Positions 8,072 through 17,255 of a stretch of 64,000 nt of DNA are shown here, one piece after another (within the stretch, counting starts at the first letter, position 1; the number at the start of each line of letters is the position of its first letter). Location: NCBI GenBank assembly GCA_031180725.1, contig JAPSLO010000011.1:187139-251138 (forward strand), written 5' to 3'. The notes under the pieces were generated by a model. It was not told where the DNA came from. It was given only the letters and a program-made list of their open reading frames with translations, and did no database searches. A program made the position numbers and the translations under genes. The stretch is from Roseomonas sp. (GTDB lineage Bacteria > Pseudomonadota > Alphaproteobacteria > Acetobacterales > Acetobacteraceae).

Positions 8072-9181
8072 TCACTCCGCCGCTGGCTTGAGTACGCCGC
8101 GGCGGATCTGGTCGAGTTCGATGCTTTCGAACAAGGCGCGGAAATTGCCTTCGCCGAAGCCCTGGTCGCCCTTGCGCTGGATCAGCTCGAAGAAGATCGG
8201 GCCGATGACGGTGCCGGTGAAGATCTGCAGCAGGCGTCCGCCTTCCGGCGTCGGCGCGCCGTCGGTCAGGATGCGATTGCGCGCCAGGCGGCCGACTTCC
8301 TCCGGCGTCAGGTCGGGCATGCGGTTCGGCAGCAGCTCGTAATAGGTGTCGGGCGTGTCCATGAAGGCGACGCCCTGGGCGCGCATGCCTTCGACGCTGG
8401 CGAAGATGTCGGTGGTGCCGAGGGCGACGTGCTGAATACCCTCACCATTATAGGCGCGCAGATACTCCTCGATTTGGCTCTTGCCGTCCGCGCTTTCGTT
8501 GATGGGGATGCGGATCTGGCCGCAAGGCGAGGTGAGCGCGCGCGACTTCAGGCCGGTGAGCTTGCCTTCGATGTCGAAGTAGCGGATCTCACGGAAGTTG
8601 AAGAGCTTTTCGTAGAACTGCCACCACACATCCATCCGGCCGCGATGCACGTTGTGCGTCAGGTGGTCAATCACCGTCAGCCCGTTGCCGGCGGGCCTCG
8701 GGTCCCGTTCGCCCGTCCAGCGGAAATCCACGTCGTAGATGCTGCCATGGGCGCCGTAACGGTCCACGAAATACAGCAGACTGCCGCCGATCCCCTCGAT
8801 GGCGGGGATGTTCAGCTCCATCGGCCCGACCTTGCCGGTGACGGGCTTGGCGCCGAGCGCGATGGCACGGTTATAGGCCTGGGTGGCGTCGGCCACACGG
8901 AAGGCCATGGCGCAGGCCGAAGGGCCGTGCACGCGGGCGAAGGCCTGGGCGAAGCTGTCGGGCTCGGCGTTCAGGATGAAGTTGATATCGCCTTGCCGCC
9001 ACAGCGTGACCTGCTTCGAACGGTGCCTCGCCACGGCGGCGAAGCCAAGGCTGCGGAAGACGTTTTCCAGATGGGCGGTGTCGGGACCGGTGAATTCCAC
9101 GAATTCGAAGCCGTCCGTGCCCATCGGGTTGCTGTCGCTGATCTTGCCGGCCAGGTCGGTGCGATCGGGCGGGATGTCCAT
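8072..9181 (-). CDS. hpd: 4-hydroxyphenylpyruvate dioxygenase
   Basis: This 369-aa non-haem iron enzyme converts 4-hydroxyphenylpyruvate to homogentisate in tyrosine degradation. The iron-binding triad is visible as His173 (VIDHLTHNV), His251 (GIQHVALGT) and Glu332 (IFFELIQRKG). The C-terminal GFGEGNFRALFESIE is the family hallmark. The start at 9181 gives MDIPPDRTDLAG. It lies 16 bp after phhA on the same strand, so phenylalanine to tyrosine to homogentisate enzymes are co-transcribed. The tyrosine aminotransferase and homogentisate dioxygenase steps are not in this window. Confidence 0.93.
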   Translation of the reverse strand: MDIPPDRTDLAGKISDSNPMGTDGFEFVEFTGPDTAHLENVFRSLGFAAVARHRSKQVTLWRQGDINFILNAEPDSFAQAFARVHGPSACAMAFRVADATQAYNRAIALGAKPVTGKVGPMELNIPAIEGIGGSLLYFVDRYGAHGSIYDVDFRWTGERDPRPAGNGLTVIDHLTHNVHRGRMDVWWQFYEKLFNFREIRYFDIEGKLTGLKSRALTSPCGQIRIPINESADGKSQIEEYLRAYNGEGIQHVALGTTDIFASVEGMRAQGVAFMDTPDTYYELLPNRMPDLTPEEVGRLARNRILTDGAPTPEGGRLLQIFTGTVIGPIFFELIQRKGDQGFGEGNFRALFESIELDQIRRGVLKPAAE

Positions 9182-9197
9182 GGTCTGGTCTGGTCCT

Positions 9198-10034
9198 TCA
9201 GGCAGGGATGTCGGCGGGATCGGCTTCGCCCACCGGGATGGGCGCGGCGTCGCGGGCTTGTTCCAGCAGCGCCGGCACGCGATGCAGGCAGGCAAACAGC
9301 TCCGCGTAGTCCTCGATGACGAAGTAGGTCGGCTGGATGCGGTGGATGTCGTAGTCGCTGCGCAGCACGCGGGTGATGTCGAAGCGCAGCCGCCGCGGCT
9401 CCGGGCTGGTGGTGGACCAGACCGTCTCGGCCGAGGAGGAGAGGATGCCGGCGCCATAGGCGCGCAGGCCGCCATCCTCCCGGATCAGGCCGAACTCCAC
9501 CATGAACCAGTAGAGCCGCGCGAGCGGCTTCAGCGCGTCGATCCGATCGGCCTGCTGGCCGAGGCGGCCATAGGCTTCCATGAAATCCGCGAAGGCGGGT
9601 TCGCCGAGCAGCGGCACGTGGCCGAAGAAGTCGTGGAAGACATCGGGCTCCACGATGTAGTCCAGCTCCTCCGGCCGGCGGATCCAGACAGTGACGGGGA
9701 AGCGGCGCGCCGCCAGGTGTTCGAAGAAGGCGCCGTCCGGGATCAGCCCCGGCACCGCCACCAGAGAGAAGCCGGTGCGCGCGCGAAGCTGCGCTGAGGC
9801 CGCTTCGAAATCCGGCACGCCCTGCGCGACATCCAGCCGCGCCAGACTTTCGCGATAGGCGCGGGCGGCATGGGCGGGCAGCAGGGCGGACTGGCGGGCG
9901 TAGAGGGTGCGCCAGGTGGCGTGGTCCGCTTCCGGGATCGTCGCGTGATGCTGGTCCAGCGTGTAATCCGCGCGGGTGGCGGAGTAGTCGCCGCGCAGGC
10001 GTGGCTGCAGGGAGATGGTCTCGTGGCGGGTCAT
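9198..10034 (-). CDS. phhA: Phenylalanine 4-monooxygenase
   Basis: A 278-aa bacterial aromatic amino acid hydroxylase that turns phenylalanine into tyrosine using tetrahydropterin and oxygen. The iron ligands are His134 and His139 in FHDFFGHVPLL and Glu180 in WFMVEFGL. Bacterial enzymes consist of the catalytic domain alone, and this length fits. The start at 10034 (MTRHETISLQ) is the only one that keeps a normal N-terminus. It is the first gene of the phhA-hpd operon and is divergent from an Lrp/AsnC regulator 112 bp away. Confidence 0.92.
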   Translation of the reverse strand: MTRHETISLQPRLRGDYSATRADYTLDQHHATIPEADHATWRTLYARQSALLPAHAARAYRESLARLDVAQGVPDFEAASAQLRARTGFSLVAVPGLIPDGAFFEHLAARRFPVTVWIRRPEELDYIVEPDVFHDFFGHVPLLGEPAFADFMEAYGRLGQQADRIDALKPLARLYWFMVEFGLIREDGGLRAYGAGILSSSAETVWSTTSPEPRRLRFDITRVLRSDYDIHRIQPTYFVIEDYAELFACLHRVPALLEQARDAAPIPVGEADPADIPA

Positions 10035-10118
10035 CGGGGCGCGCCTTGGGACGTTTCCCCTTCTGCATACCCCATTGCGGTGAGCGAAAGGCGGCGATCT
10101 GCGTGGCGGAAGTGGCTT

Positions 10119-10131
10119 ATTGCGCAGAAAT
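10119..10131. promoter_or_regulatory. Candidate Lrp-type site between phhA and the regulator
   Basis: The AT-rich core ATTGCGCAGAAAT, with ATT/AAT ends, lies in the 112-bp divergent spacer close to the regulator start. AsnC/Lrp proteins bind imperfect dyads of this type, and genes beside phhA-hpd often control them. Only the short sequence and its position support this. Confidence 0.25.
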
Positions 10132-10146
10132 CCACTACGTAGGGCC

Positions 10147-10626
10147 ATGGTGAAGGTGAAATCCTCCATGGAATTGGATGCGGCCGACCGGCGCATCCTG
10201 CGCGTGCTGCAGCGGGATGGGCGGATTGCCATAACCGCCTTGGCCGAGGAGGTGGGGCTTTCCGCCACCCCTTGCCTGCGCCGCATCCGGCGGCTGGAGG
10301 AGGCCGGCGTGATCGCCCGCTATGCCGCGGTGGTAGATCCGGCGCGGATCGGGCTGCCGATCCAGGCCTTCGTGCAGGTGGCGCTCTCCTCGCACGCCGA
10401 GGACGTCGTCTCGGGTTTCCACAAGGCGCTGGCCGCACGAGAGGAAGTGCTGGCCGCCTGGGCCATGAGCGGCGACATGGACTACATGCTGCACGTCGTC
10501 GCGGCGGATCTCGACGCCTATGCCGAATTCGCCCTGAAGGCGCTGCTGCGCATGCCCGGCGTGAAAGAGACGAAGAGCGCCTTCGTGCTGACCGCGCTGA
10601 AGCCGCCAGGGGCACTGCCGGTCTGA
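10147..10626 (+). CDS. Lrp/AsnC family transcriptional regulator
   Basis: A 159-aa regulator. The winged HTH occupies about residues 11-60, with the recognition segment ALAEEVGLSATPCLRR. The RAM ligand-binding domain follows, with GDMDYMLHV near residues 110-118. The start at 10147 has AGGG directly upstream; an alternative in-frame ATG is at 10168. Divergent orientation to phhA-hpd suggests it senses phenylalanine or tyrosine and activates their degradation, as PhhR-independent Lrp-type regulators do in other proteobacteria. That role is inference from position. Confidence 0.85.
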   Translation: MVKVKSSMELDAADRRILRVLQRDGRIAITALAEEVGLSATPCLRRIRRLEEAGVIARYAAVVDPARIGLPIQAFVQVALSSHAEDVVSGFHKALAAREEVLAAWAMSGDMDYMLHVVAADLDAYAEFALKALLRMPGVKETKSAFVLTALKPPGALPV

Positions 10627-10700
10627 GTCCCCCGCATCGCGAGGCAACTCGCCGGTGAGCGGGTCGTTGCATGCTGCGCCGCGGCAACCAGGGATCGTAG

Positions 10701-11699
10701 ATGCAAAAGGATCGCGCAGCGCTCGCCCTCGCAGCCTCGGCCGCCACCCTCGCGGCGACGGCGCTCGGGGTTCGTGACGCCGCCCGCAGGACCGAGCGCG
10801 CACACCCGCCCTGGGGCCGCTTCGTCCGCGCTGATGGCGTGCCGCTGCACTACATCGAGGCGGGCGGCGGCAGCGGGCCACCTGTGATCCTGTTGCACGG
10901 CAACGGCACCATGGCGCAGGACTGGATCGCCAGCGGGGTGATCGCGCGGATTGCTGAGCGGCACCGCGTCCTCGCCTTCGACCGCCCCGGCTATGGCTAC
11001 AGCCAGCGCCCGCGCGACCGGCTCTGGACCGCCGATGAGCAGGCGCGCGTCCTTGCCAATGCCTTCGCGCGTCTCGGCATCGAGAGGCCCATCGTGGTTG
11101 GCCATTCCTGGGGCACTCTCGTTGCGATCGCGCTCGGGCTCGACCACGAGGTCGCCGGGCTGGTGCTGGTCTCGGGCTACTTCTTTCCCACGCCGCGCGT
11201 CGACGCGCTCGCCTTCTCGCCGCCGGCCATCCCGGTTCTGGGGGATGTCTTCCGCTACACGGCCGGTCCCGCGATCGGGCGGCTGCTTGCCCCGAGGATC
11301 CTGCGGAAGATCTTCGCGCCCCACCCGGTGCCGCTGCATTTCACCCAGGCGATGCCGACATCCATGACGCTGCGGCCATGGCAGGTCAGGGCCAGTGCGG
11401 AGGATTCGGGCACCATGGTCCCCTGGGCCGCGGCGCAGGCGCATCGCTATCCGGAGCTTCATCGCCTGCCGGTCAGCATCCTCGCGGGATCGGAGGACCA
11501 GATCGCCGATCACCAGCGGCATTCTGTCCGCCTGCATGAGGTGCTGCCGCACAGCGATCTCCAGATCGTGCCAGGGCTTGGCCACATGGTCCATTACGGG
11601 GCGGCGGCACGGGTCGCGGAGGCGGTCGAGGCGGTGGCGTCGGCCCCGACGGCACCCAGGCAGGAGGCCCCCGGCAGTATTGTTCCGTCGCCCGGCTGA
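10701..11699 (+). CDS. Alpha/beta hydrolase
   Basis: A 332-aa alpha/beta hydrolase. The first 25 residues are a hydrophobic alanine-rich segment that may be a membrane anchor or signal. The oxyanion-hole motif LLHGNGT is near residue 65, the nucleophile Ser136 is in GHSWG, an acid is in AGSEDQIAD, and His is in GLGHMVHY. The fold and triad are complete, but no substrate can be named; the epoxide hydrolase/haloperoxidase-like branch is nearest in feel. The alanine/proline-rich tail after the last helix is probably disordered. Confidence 0.75.
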   Translation: MQKDRAALALAASAATLAATALGVRDAARRTERAHPPWGRFVRADGVPLHYIEAGGGSGPPVILLHGNGTMAQDWIASGVIARIAERHRVLAFDRPGYGYSQRPRDRLWTADEQARVLANAFARLGIERPIVVGHSWGTLVAIALGLDHEVAGLVLVSGYFFPTPRVDALAFSPPAIPVLGDVFRYTAGPAIGRLLAPRILRKIFAPHPVPLHFTQAMPTSMTLRPWQVRASAEDSGTMVPWAAAQAHRYPELHRLPVSILAGSEDQIADHQRHSVRLHEVLPHSDLQIVPGLGHMVHYGAAARVAEAVEAVASAPTAPRQEAPGSIVPSPG

Positions 11700-12011
11700 G
11701 GCTGCCCGGCGCTGCTCGGCAGGTTGCGGGACAAGGCGCGCGCTGACGGTTTCGGACAAATTCCCCGGCCCGCCCCACAACCCGGACATGCCAAGGGCTT
11801 GGCGCAGGCCGAAGCCTATCCACACCAGAGCGATTCCGCCAGTTCTCGTGACGCGACCTGCTACGTAGAAGGGCGCTTTGTGCCATAGCCGTTCAACCGG
11901 CACGCGCCGGGGCCGATGTTCCTTGCATCCGCGCCACCGTTTCGGGTCATGATGGCGGCGCGGTCCGTCCGCGCGCCGTAGGTGCCCGTTCCCTCGCCGG
12001 AGGCATTCCGC
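11700..12011. other. Intergenic stretch without a supported gene
   Basis: About 310 bp between the hydrolase and the small membrane protein. Open frames cross it on both strands, but none has a convincing start, ribosome site and protein-like composition. The last 20 bp hold the GGAGG ribosome site for the gene at 12012. Confidence 0.5.
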
Positions 12012-12500
12012 ATGATCGTCGGTCTCTCCTTGCCGGTCTTCACGGCGCTGCATATCGCCATCAGCCTGGCTGGCCTCGGGGCCGGCTTCGTCGCGGTCGG
12101 CGCGATGCTGGCCGGGCAGTGGCTCGGCGGATGGACGGCGGTGTTCCTGATCGCCACCGCGCTCACCTCGATCACAGGCTTCCTCTTTCCGCTCGGGGGC
12201 TTCACGCCCGCGCATGGCGTCGGCCTGGCATCGCTGGCGGTGTTGGCGGTCGCGGCCTTCGCGCTTTATGGGCGCGGACTCGCGGGGCGCTGGCGCACGA
12301 CCTATGCCGTCACCTCGGTCGCCGCGCTGTACCTCAACAGCTTCGTCGGCCTGGTGCAGACCTTCCAGAAGCAGCCGACGCTGATGGAACTGGCGCCCGA
12401 TCAGACCGGACCGGTCTTCGTCGTCGGCCAGGCGCTGCTGCTGGCCGCCTTCATCCTGCTTGGCGTGCTGGCGGCGCGGCGCTTGCCCGACCTGCGCTGA
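12012..12500 (+). CDS. Small four-helix membrane protein of unknown function
   Basis: A 162-aa inner-membrane protein with four or five hydrophobic helices and short loops. GGAGG eight bases before the ATG at 12012 fixes the start. The conserved-looking loop FPLGGFTPAHGVG lies after the second helix, and LYLNSFVGLVQTFQKQP precedes the last. I do not recognise a named family. It overlaps the convergent flavoprotein gene by 50 bp at the 3' end. Confidence 0.7.
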   Translation: MIVGLSLPVFTALHIAISLAGLGAGFVAVGAMLAGQWLGGWTAVFLIATALTSITGFLFPLGGFTPAHGVGLASLAVLAVAAFALYGRGLAGRWRTTYAVTSVAALYLNSFVGLVQTFQKQPTLMELAPDQTGPVFVVGQALLLAAFILLGVLAARRLPDLR

Positions 12501-13692
12501 GCCATTCCAGCGCGCCGCGGGCCGCGGCGAGGCCGGTGGCGAAGCAGGCCTGCAACAGATAGCCGCCGGTCGGCGCCTCCCAGTCCAGCATCTCGCCGGC
12601 GGCGAAGACGCCGGGATGCGCTTTCAACATGAAGCGCGCATCCAGCGCATCCCAGGCGATGCCGCCGGCCGAGGAGATGGCGCGGTCCAGCCCCTGTGCG
12701 GCCCGGGTAGTCAGCGGCAGGGCCTTCACTAGCCGGGCCAGATCCGTCTCCGCCGCGCCGCGGTGGCGGGCTTCCTGCACCAGCGCCACCGCCACCGGCG
12801 AGAGCCCGGCCGCCTTGCGAAGCATGGTGCTGACCGTCTCGCCCCGGCCGCGCTGGGCCAGGCGGCGCTGGATCTCGGCCAGGTCGAGGTCGGGCCGCAG
12901 GTCCAGGGTGAAACTCGCCTCGCCGTCCCGGGCGATTACCTCCCGGATGGGGCCGGACAGCGCGTAGAGCGCGCCGCCTTCCAGGCCCGTGGCGGTCAGC
13001 ACGGCCTCCCCGCGCACGGTCCGGTCGCCGAAGCCGATCGCGATGCGCTTCAACGGCGCCCCGGCATGGGAGACGCGCAGCTTCTCCGACCAGTCCAGGA
13101 CGAAGCCGACATTGGAGGGCGCGAAGGGCCGCATCGCCACCTCCGGCAGCAACCCCACCCAGCCGCCATCCGCGCCGAGCCGCGGCCAGGAGGCACCGCC
13201 GAGGGCGAGCACCACCGCATCGGCGGTGAACGCCGCCTCGCCGTCCGGCGTGGCGAAGCGGGGCGTGGTGCCGGCCAGCCCCACCCAGCGGTGGCGCAGC
13301 CGCAGCCCCACCCCGAGCCCGGCCAGCCGCCCCAGCCAGGCGCGCAGCAGGGGCGAGGCCTTGAGCGTCTTCGGGAAAACCCGGCCGGAACTGCCCACGA
13401 AGGTCTCCACCCCCAGCCCCTGGCACCAGGCCACCAGCGCCGCCGGGGGGAAGGCGCGCACGGCGTCCAGCAGGCGGGACTCGAGCGGGGCGTAGCGGGT
13501 CAGGAAGCGGTCCAGATCCTCGGAGTGGGTCAGGTTCAGCCCGCCACGGCCAGCCATCAGGAATTTCCGGGCGGGGGAGGGCATGCGCTCGAACACCGTC
13601 ACCGCGGCACCTGCGGTGGCGAGCGTCTCGGCGGCGATCAGCCCGGCCGGGCCGGCGCCGATCACCGCGACCTTTGGGGGAGCCTCTGACAT
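12451..13692 (-). CDS. BaiN/HI0933-family flavoprotein (TIGR03862-like)
   Basis: A 413-aa NAD(P)/FAD-dependent oxidoreductase of the HI0933/YhiN group. The Rossmann motif VIGAGPAGLIAAE is at residues 10-22, followed by KFLMAGRGGLNLTHSE, the hallmark of this family. The C-terminus has AGEMLDWEAPTGGYLLQACFATG, the second FAD contact. The physiological substrate is unknown for this branch; distant relatives in gut bacteria reduce bile-acid intermediates. The start at 13692 is the only one that places the Rossmann fold at the N-terminus. It is divergent from the epimerase 43 bp away. Confidence 0.82.
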   Translation of the reverse strand: MSEAPPKVAVIGAGPAGLIAAETLATAGAAVTVFERMPSPARKFLMAGRGGLNLTHSEDLDRFLTRYAPLESRLLDAVRAFPPAALVAWCQGLGVETFVGSSGRVFPKTLKASPLLRAWLGRLAGLGVGLRLRHRWVGLAGTTPRFATPDGEAAFTADAVVLALGGASWPRLGADGGWVGLLPEVAMRPFAPSNVGFVLDWSEKLRVSHAGAPLKRIAIGFGDRTVRGEAVLTATGLEGGALYALSGPIREVIARDGEASFTLDLRPDLDLAEIQRRLAQRGRGETVSTMLRKAAGLSPVAVALVQEARHRGAAETDLARLVKALPLTTRAAQGLDRAISSAGGIAWDALDARFMLKAHPGVFAAGEMLDWEAPTGGYLLQACFATGLAAARGALEWLSAGRASAAPPARQAG

Positions 13693-13735
13693 GGCCGGGG
13701 TTTCTGCGCCCGGTGCGCCACGATATCCAGGCCCG

Positions 13736-14743
13736 ATGGATGCGATCCTGGTCACCGGCGGTGCCGGTTTCGTCGGGCTGAACCTGGTGGAGGCGCTGCT
13801 CGGCCGCGGCGAGCACGTGCTGGTCTTCGGGCAAGAGGCGGCGCTGCCCGAACCTGCCCCCACCCGCTTCGCCCGGCTTTCCGGCCGGCTGGAGGTGATC
13901 CAGGGCGATGTACGCGATGCCGATACGCTGCGCGCGGTCTTCAAGAATCGCCGGATCGGCGCCGTATTCCCCTTCGCCGCCGTCACGGCCGGGCCGGCGC
14001 GGGAAGCGGCGGAGCCGCATCTGGTGCTGGACGTGAACCTGAAGGGGCTGGTGAACACCCTGCAGGCGGCGCGCGACGCCGGCACGGTACGGCGCGTGGT
14101 GCTGCCCTCCTCCGGCGCCGTCTATGGCGAAAGCGCCTATGCCCATCCCGTGCTGGACGAGGTTGCGACGCCCGCCGTGCCGATCACACTCTACGGCGTG
14201 ACCAAATATGCGGTGGAACGAGCGGGGCTGCGCCTCTGCGGCCATTGGGGCCTTGACGCGGTGGCGGCGCGCATCGGCGCCACCTTCGGCCCCTGGGAGC
14301 GCGATACGGGGCTGCGCGACACGCTCAGCCTGCATCTGCGCCTGGCGCGGGCCGCCATGCGCGGCGAGGCGGTGGTGATCCCCCCGGCGCCGCTGCCCGC
14401 CTATGACTGGACCTATGTGAAGGACTTGGTGGCGGGGCTGTTGGCCCTGCTGGACGTGGAGGAGCCGCCGCACCGTGTGGTGAACCTGGCTTCCGGCTTT
14501 GACTGGGCGCCGGTCATGGCGGATTGCCTGGAGGTGCTGCGGCAGCGCTTTCCGCGCTTCGCCTGGCGGCATGCCGCGCCAGGCGAGACGCCGACCATAG
14601 CCTGGAACGAATCACGCCCACGTGGCGTCATGGCCGTGCAGCGTGCCGCCGATTTCGGCTGGCGCCCCCGCTTCGGCCCGGCCGAGGCCTATGCCGATAA
14701 CATCGGGTGGCTGTTGGCAAAGCCCCATCCGGGATTAGGCTAG
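13736..14743 (+). CDS. NAD-dependent epimerase/dehydratase
   Basis: A 335-aa extended SDR protein. The TGGAGFVG dinucleotide motif is at residues 7-14, Ser125/Ser126 lie in the PSSGAVYG strand, and the catalytic pair Tyr153 and Lys157 is in YGVTK. It resembles UDP-glucose 4-epimerases and NDP-sugar epimerases, but WTYVKDLVAG and the short C-terminus do not fix the substrate. It probably makes an activated sugar. It stands alone between the divergent flavoprotein gene and the downstream molybdenum hydroxylase. Confidence 0.8.
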   Translation: MDAILVTGGAGFVGLNLVEALLGRGEHVLVFGQEAALPEPAPTRFARLSGRLEVIQGDVRDADTLRAVFKNRRIGAVFPFAAVTAGPAREAAEPHLVLDVNLKGLVNTLQAARDAGTVRRVVLPSSGAVYGESAYAHPVLDEVATPAVPITLYGVTKYAVERAGLRLCGHWGLDAVAARIGATFGPWERDTGLRDTLSLHLRLARAAMRGEAVVIPPAPLPAYDWTYVKDLVAGLLALLDVEEPPHRVVNLASGFDWAPVMADCLEVLRQRFPRFAWRHAAPGETPTIAWNESRPRGVMAVQRAADFGWRPRFGPAEAYADNIGWLLAKPHPGLG

Positions 14744-14802
14744 GGGAGACCACTTTCCCTCCGTCCCCTCCCGGTGCCGTGGCCCGGCGGGGCGATCTCA
14801 GG

Positions 14803-17184
14803 ATGATCTCCCCCATGCCTGACACCCTTGCCATCGATCCCACGCGCCTGAAGTTCGGCATCGGCCAGCCGGTGCCGCGCGCCGAGGACCCGACGCTGCT
14901 GACCGGCCGCGGCCGCTACACCGACGACATCGCCCTGCCGGGCCAGGTCTGGGCGGTGATGGTGCGCAGCCCCTATGCCCATGGCGTGATCCGGGGCATC
15001 GGCACCGAGGCCGCCCGCTCCATGCCGGGCGTGCTGGGTGTGTGGACGGGCGCCGACCTGCCGAGCTTCCGGCCGATGACCTGCGCCTTTCAGTTCAAGA
15101 ATGCCGATGGCACGCCGATGCGCGGCACGCAGCGGCAGCCGCTGGCCACCGACAAGGTGCGCCATGTCGGCGACCCCGTGGCTTTCGTGGTGGCCGAGAC
15201 CAAGGCCCAGGCCAAGGACGCTGCCGAGGCGGTGGAACTGGATATCGAGCCGCTGGAGGCGGTGACGGAGGCCTCGGCCGCCGCCGCGCCGGGCGCGCCG
15301 CAGCTTTACGACGACATCCCCGGAAACCTGGTGCTGGATTTCGTCGGCGGCGAGCCGGAGAAGGTGGCGGATGCCTTCGCGCGCGCGGCGCATGTCACCA
15401 AGCTGTCGCTGCGCAACAACCGCGTGGTGGTGGCCGCGATGGAGCCGCGCAGCGCCATAGGCAGCATCGAGGATGGCCGCTACGTGCTGCGCGTGGGCAG
15501 CCAGGGCGTCTTCGGCATGCGGGCCGCGCTCGCCGCGCAGCTCGGCGTGGAGACGAAGCAGGTGCGCGTGCTGACCGGCAATGTCGGCGGCAGCTTCGGC
15601 ATGAAGGCGGGCCTCTATCCCGAATATGCCTGCCTGCTGCACGCTGCCAAGGAACTCGGCCGCCCGGTGAAGTGGACCGATGAGCGCAGCGGCAGCTTCC
15701 TCTCGGACGGCCATGGCCGCGACCATGAGACGGTGGCGGAGCTGGCGCTGGACAAGGAGGGCCGCTTCCTGGCCGTGCGGTTGACCAGCTATGCCAATCT
15801 CGGCGCCTGGGTAACCGCGGTGGGGCCGCTGATGGGCACCTCCAACTTCTTCAAGAATGTGCAGTCCAACTACGCGACGCCCGCGCTGGAAGTGCGCACC
15901 AAGTCGCTGGTGACGAACACCACGCCCGTCGTTCCCTACCGCGGCGCTGGCCGGCCCGAGGGCAACTACTTCATGGAGCGTCTGATCGAGCAGGCGGCGC
16001 TGGAGATGGGGCTGGACCCGATCGAGCTGCGGCGGAAGAATTATATCCGGCCGGAGCAGATGCCCTTCACCGCGCCGACCGGCAGCATCTATGACAGCGG
16101 CGCCTTCACCGAAGTGCTGGAGAAGACGCTGGCCGAGAGCGATGCGGCCGGCTATCCGGCGCGGCTGGCGGCCAGCCGGGCCAAGGGCCTGCTGCGCGGA
16201 CGCGGCATCGGCAATTTCCTGGAATGCACAGCCCCGCCCACCAAGGAACAGGGCGGCATCCGCTTCGAGCCCGATGGCAAGGTGACGATCATCACCGGCA
16301 CGCTGGACTACGGCCAGGGCCACTGGAGCCCCTTCGCCCAGGTGCTGCACCAGACGCTGGGCGTTCCCTTCGAGTCCATCCGGCTGCTGCAGGGCGACTC
16401 CGACGAGCTGATCGCCGGAGGTGGCACCGGCGGGTCGAAATCCGTGATGGCTTCCGGCGCTGCGATCATCGAGGCAAGCGAGAAGGTGATCGAGAAGGGC
16501 AAGCTGGCCGCCGCCTGGGCGCTGGAAGCCAGCGCCGCGGATATCGAGTTCGAGCCGCATGGCGGCGCGGATGGCACGGCGCGCTTCGTCATCGCCGGCA
16601 CCGATCGCGGCGTCGGCATCATGGAACTTGCCGCGAAGCTGCGCACTGCGCCGGCATTGCCGGAAGGCGTGCCCGCCACACTGGATGTGACGCATGTCTT
16701 CGACCAGGCGCCGCAGGCCTATCCGAATGGCTGCCACATCTGCGAGGTGGAGGTGGATCCAGAGACCGGCGTGGTGCGGGTGGACCGCTATCATGCGGTG
16801 AACGACTTCGGCGTACAGGTGAACCCGCTGATGGTGGCAGGCCAGGCGCATGGCGGCATCGCCCAGGGTGTGGGCCAGGCGCTGCTGGAACGCGTGGCCT
16901 TCAGCGAGGACGGGCAGCTCCTTTCGGGCAGCTACATGGATTACGCCCTGCCGCGCGCCAGCGACCTGCCGGACATCGCGACGGGATCGCATGGCGTGCC
17001 CTGCAAGACCAATCCGGTGGGCGCCAAGGGCGCGGGCGAGGCGGGCTGCGCGGGCTCGCTGCCGGCGGTGATGAACGCGCTGGTGGACGCGCTGAAGCCG
17101 CTCGGCATCACCCATATCGACATGCCCGCGACGCCGGATCGCGTCTGGGCGGCCATCCAGTCCGCCAGGGCGAAGGCGGCCTGA
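14803..17184 (+). CDS. Molybdenum hydroxylase large subunit (xanthine dehydrogenase family), stand-alone
   Basis: A 793-aa molybdopterin cytosine dinucleotide-binding subunit of the CoxL/aldehyde oxidase family. The family elements are in order: GRGRYTDDI near the N-terminus, GGSFGMKAG, VPYRGAGRPEG, GTLDYGQGH, GTGGSKSVMASG and the active-site loop GAKGAGEAG with Glu746. The AYxCSFR loop of true CO dehydrogenase is absent, so an aldehyde or N-heterocycle hydroxylase is likely. No FAD or 2Fe-2S subunit genes are adjacent. Translation may start at 14803 or 14815. Confidence 0.85.
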   Translation: MISPMPDTLAIDPTRLKFGIGQPVPRAEDPTLLTGRGRYTDDIALPGQVWAVMVRSPYAHGVIRGIGTEAARSMPGVLGVWTGADLPSFRPMTCAFQFKNADGTPMRGTQRQPLATDKVRHVGDPVAFVVAETKAQAKDAAEAVELDIEPLEAVTEASAAAAPGAPQLYDDIPGNLVLDFVGGEPEKVADAFARAAHVTKLSLRNNRVVVAAMEPRSAIGSIEDGRYVLRVGSQGVFGMRAALAAQLGVETKQVRVLTGNVGGSFGMKAGLYPEYACLLHAAKELGRPVKWTDERSGSFLSDGHGRDHETVAELALDKEGRFLAVRLTSYANLGAWVTAVGPLMGTSNFFKNVQSNYATPALEVRTKSLVTNTTPVVPYRGAGRPEGNYFMERLIEQAALEMGLDPIELRRKNYIRPEQMPFTAPTGSIYDSGAFTEVLEKTLAESDAAGYPARLAASRAKGLLRGRGIGNFLECTAPPTKEQGGIRFEPDGKVTIITGTLDYGQGHWSPFAQVLHQTLGVPFESIRLLQGDSDELIAGGGTGGSKSVMASGAAIIEASEKVIEKGKLAAAWALEASAADIEFEPHGGADGTARFVIAGTDRGVGIMELAAKLRTAPALPEGVPATLDVTHVFDQAPQAYPNGCHICEVEVDPETGVVRVDRYHAVNDFGVQVNPLMVAGQAHGGIAQGVGQALLERVAFSEDGQLLSGSYMDYALPRASDLPDIATGSHGVPCKTNPVGAKGAGEAGCAGSLPAVMNALVDALKPLGITHIDMPATPDRVWAAIQSARAKAA

Positions 17185-17255
17185 GGCCAACGCGGCGCGC
17201 GCGGTTGGCCGCGCGGCCCGCTGCGGCACGGAATGAGCCGAAGGAGAACGGCGCC

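Noticed and set aside
10518..12215. Minus-strand frame across the alpha/beta hydrolase
   Set aside because: Shadow of the plus-strand hydrolase with no ribosome site; a short hydrophobic patch near 11830 was considered but is not enough to call a gene.
14803..17184. Carbon monoxide dehydrogenase (CoxL form I)
   Set aside because: The diagnostic AYxCSFR loop is absent; the equivalent reads VPYRGAGRPEG.
14740..17229. Long minus-strand open frame opposite the Mo subunit gene
   Set aside because: No motifs, His/Arg-rich, fully covered by a well-supported gene on the plus strand.
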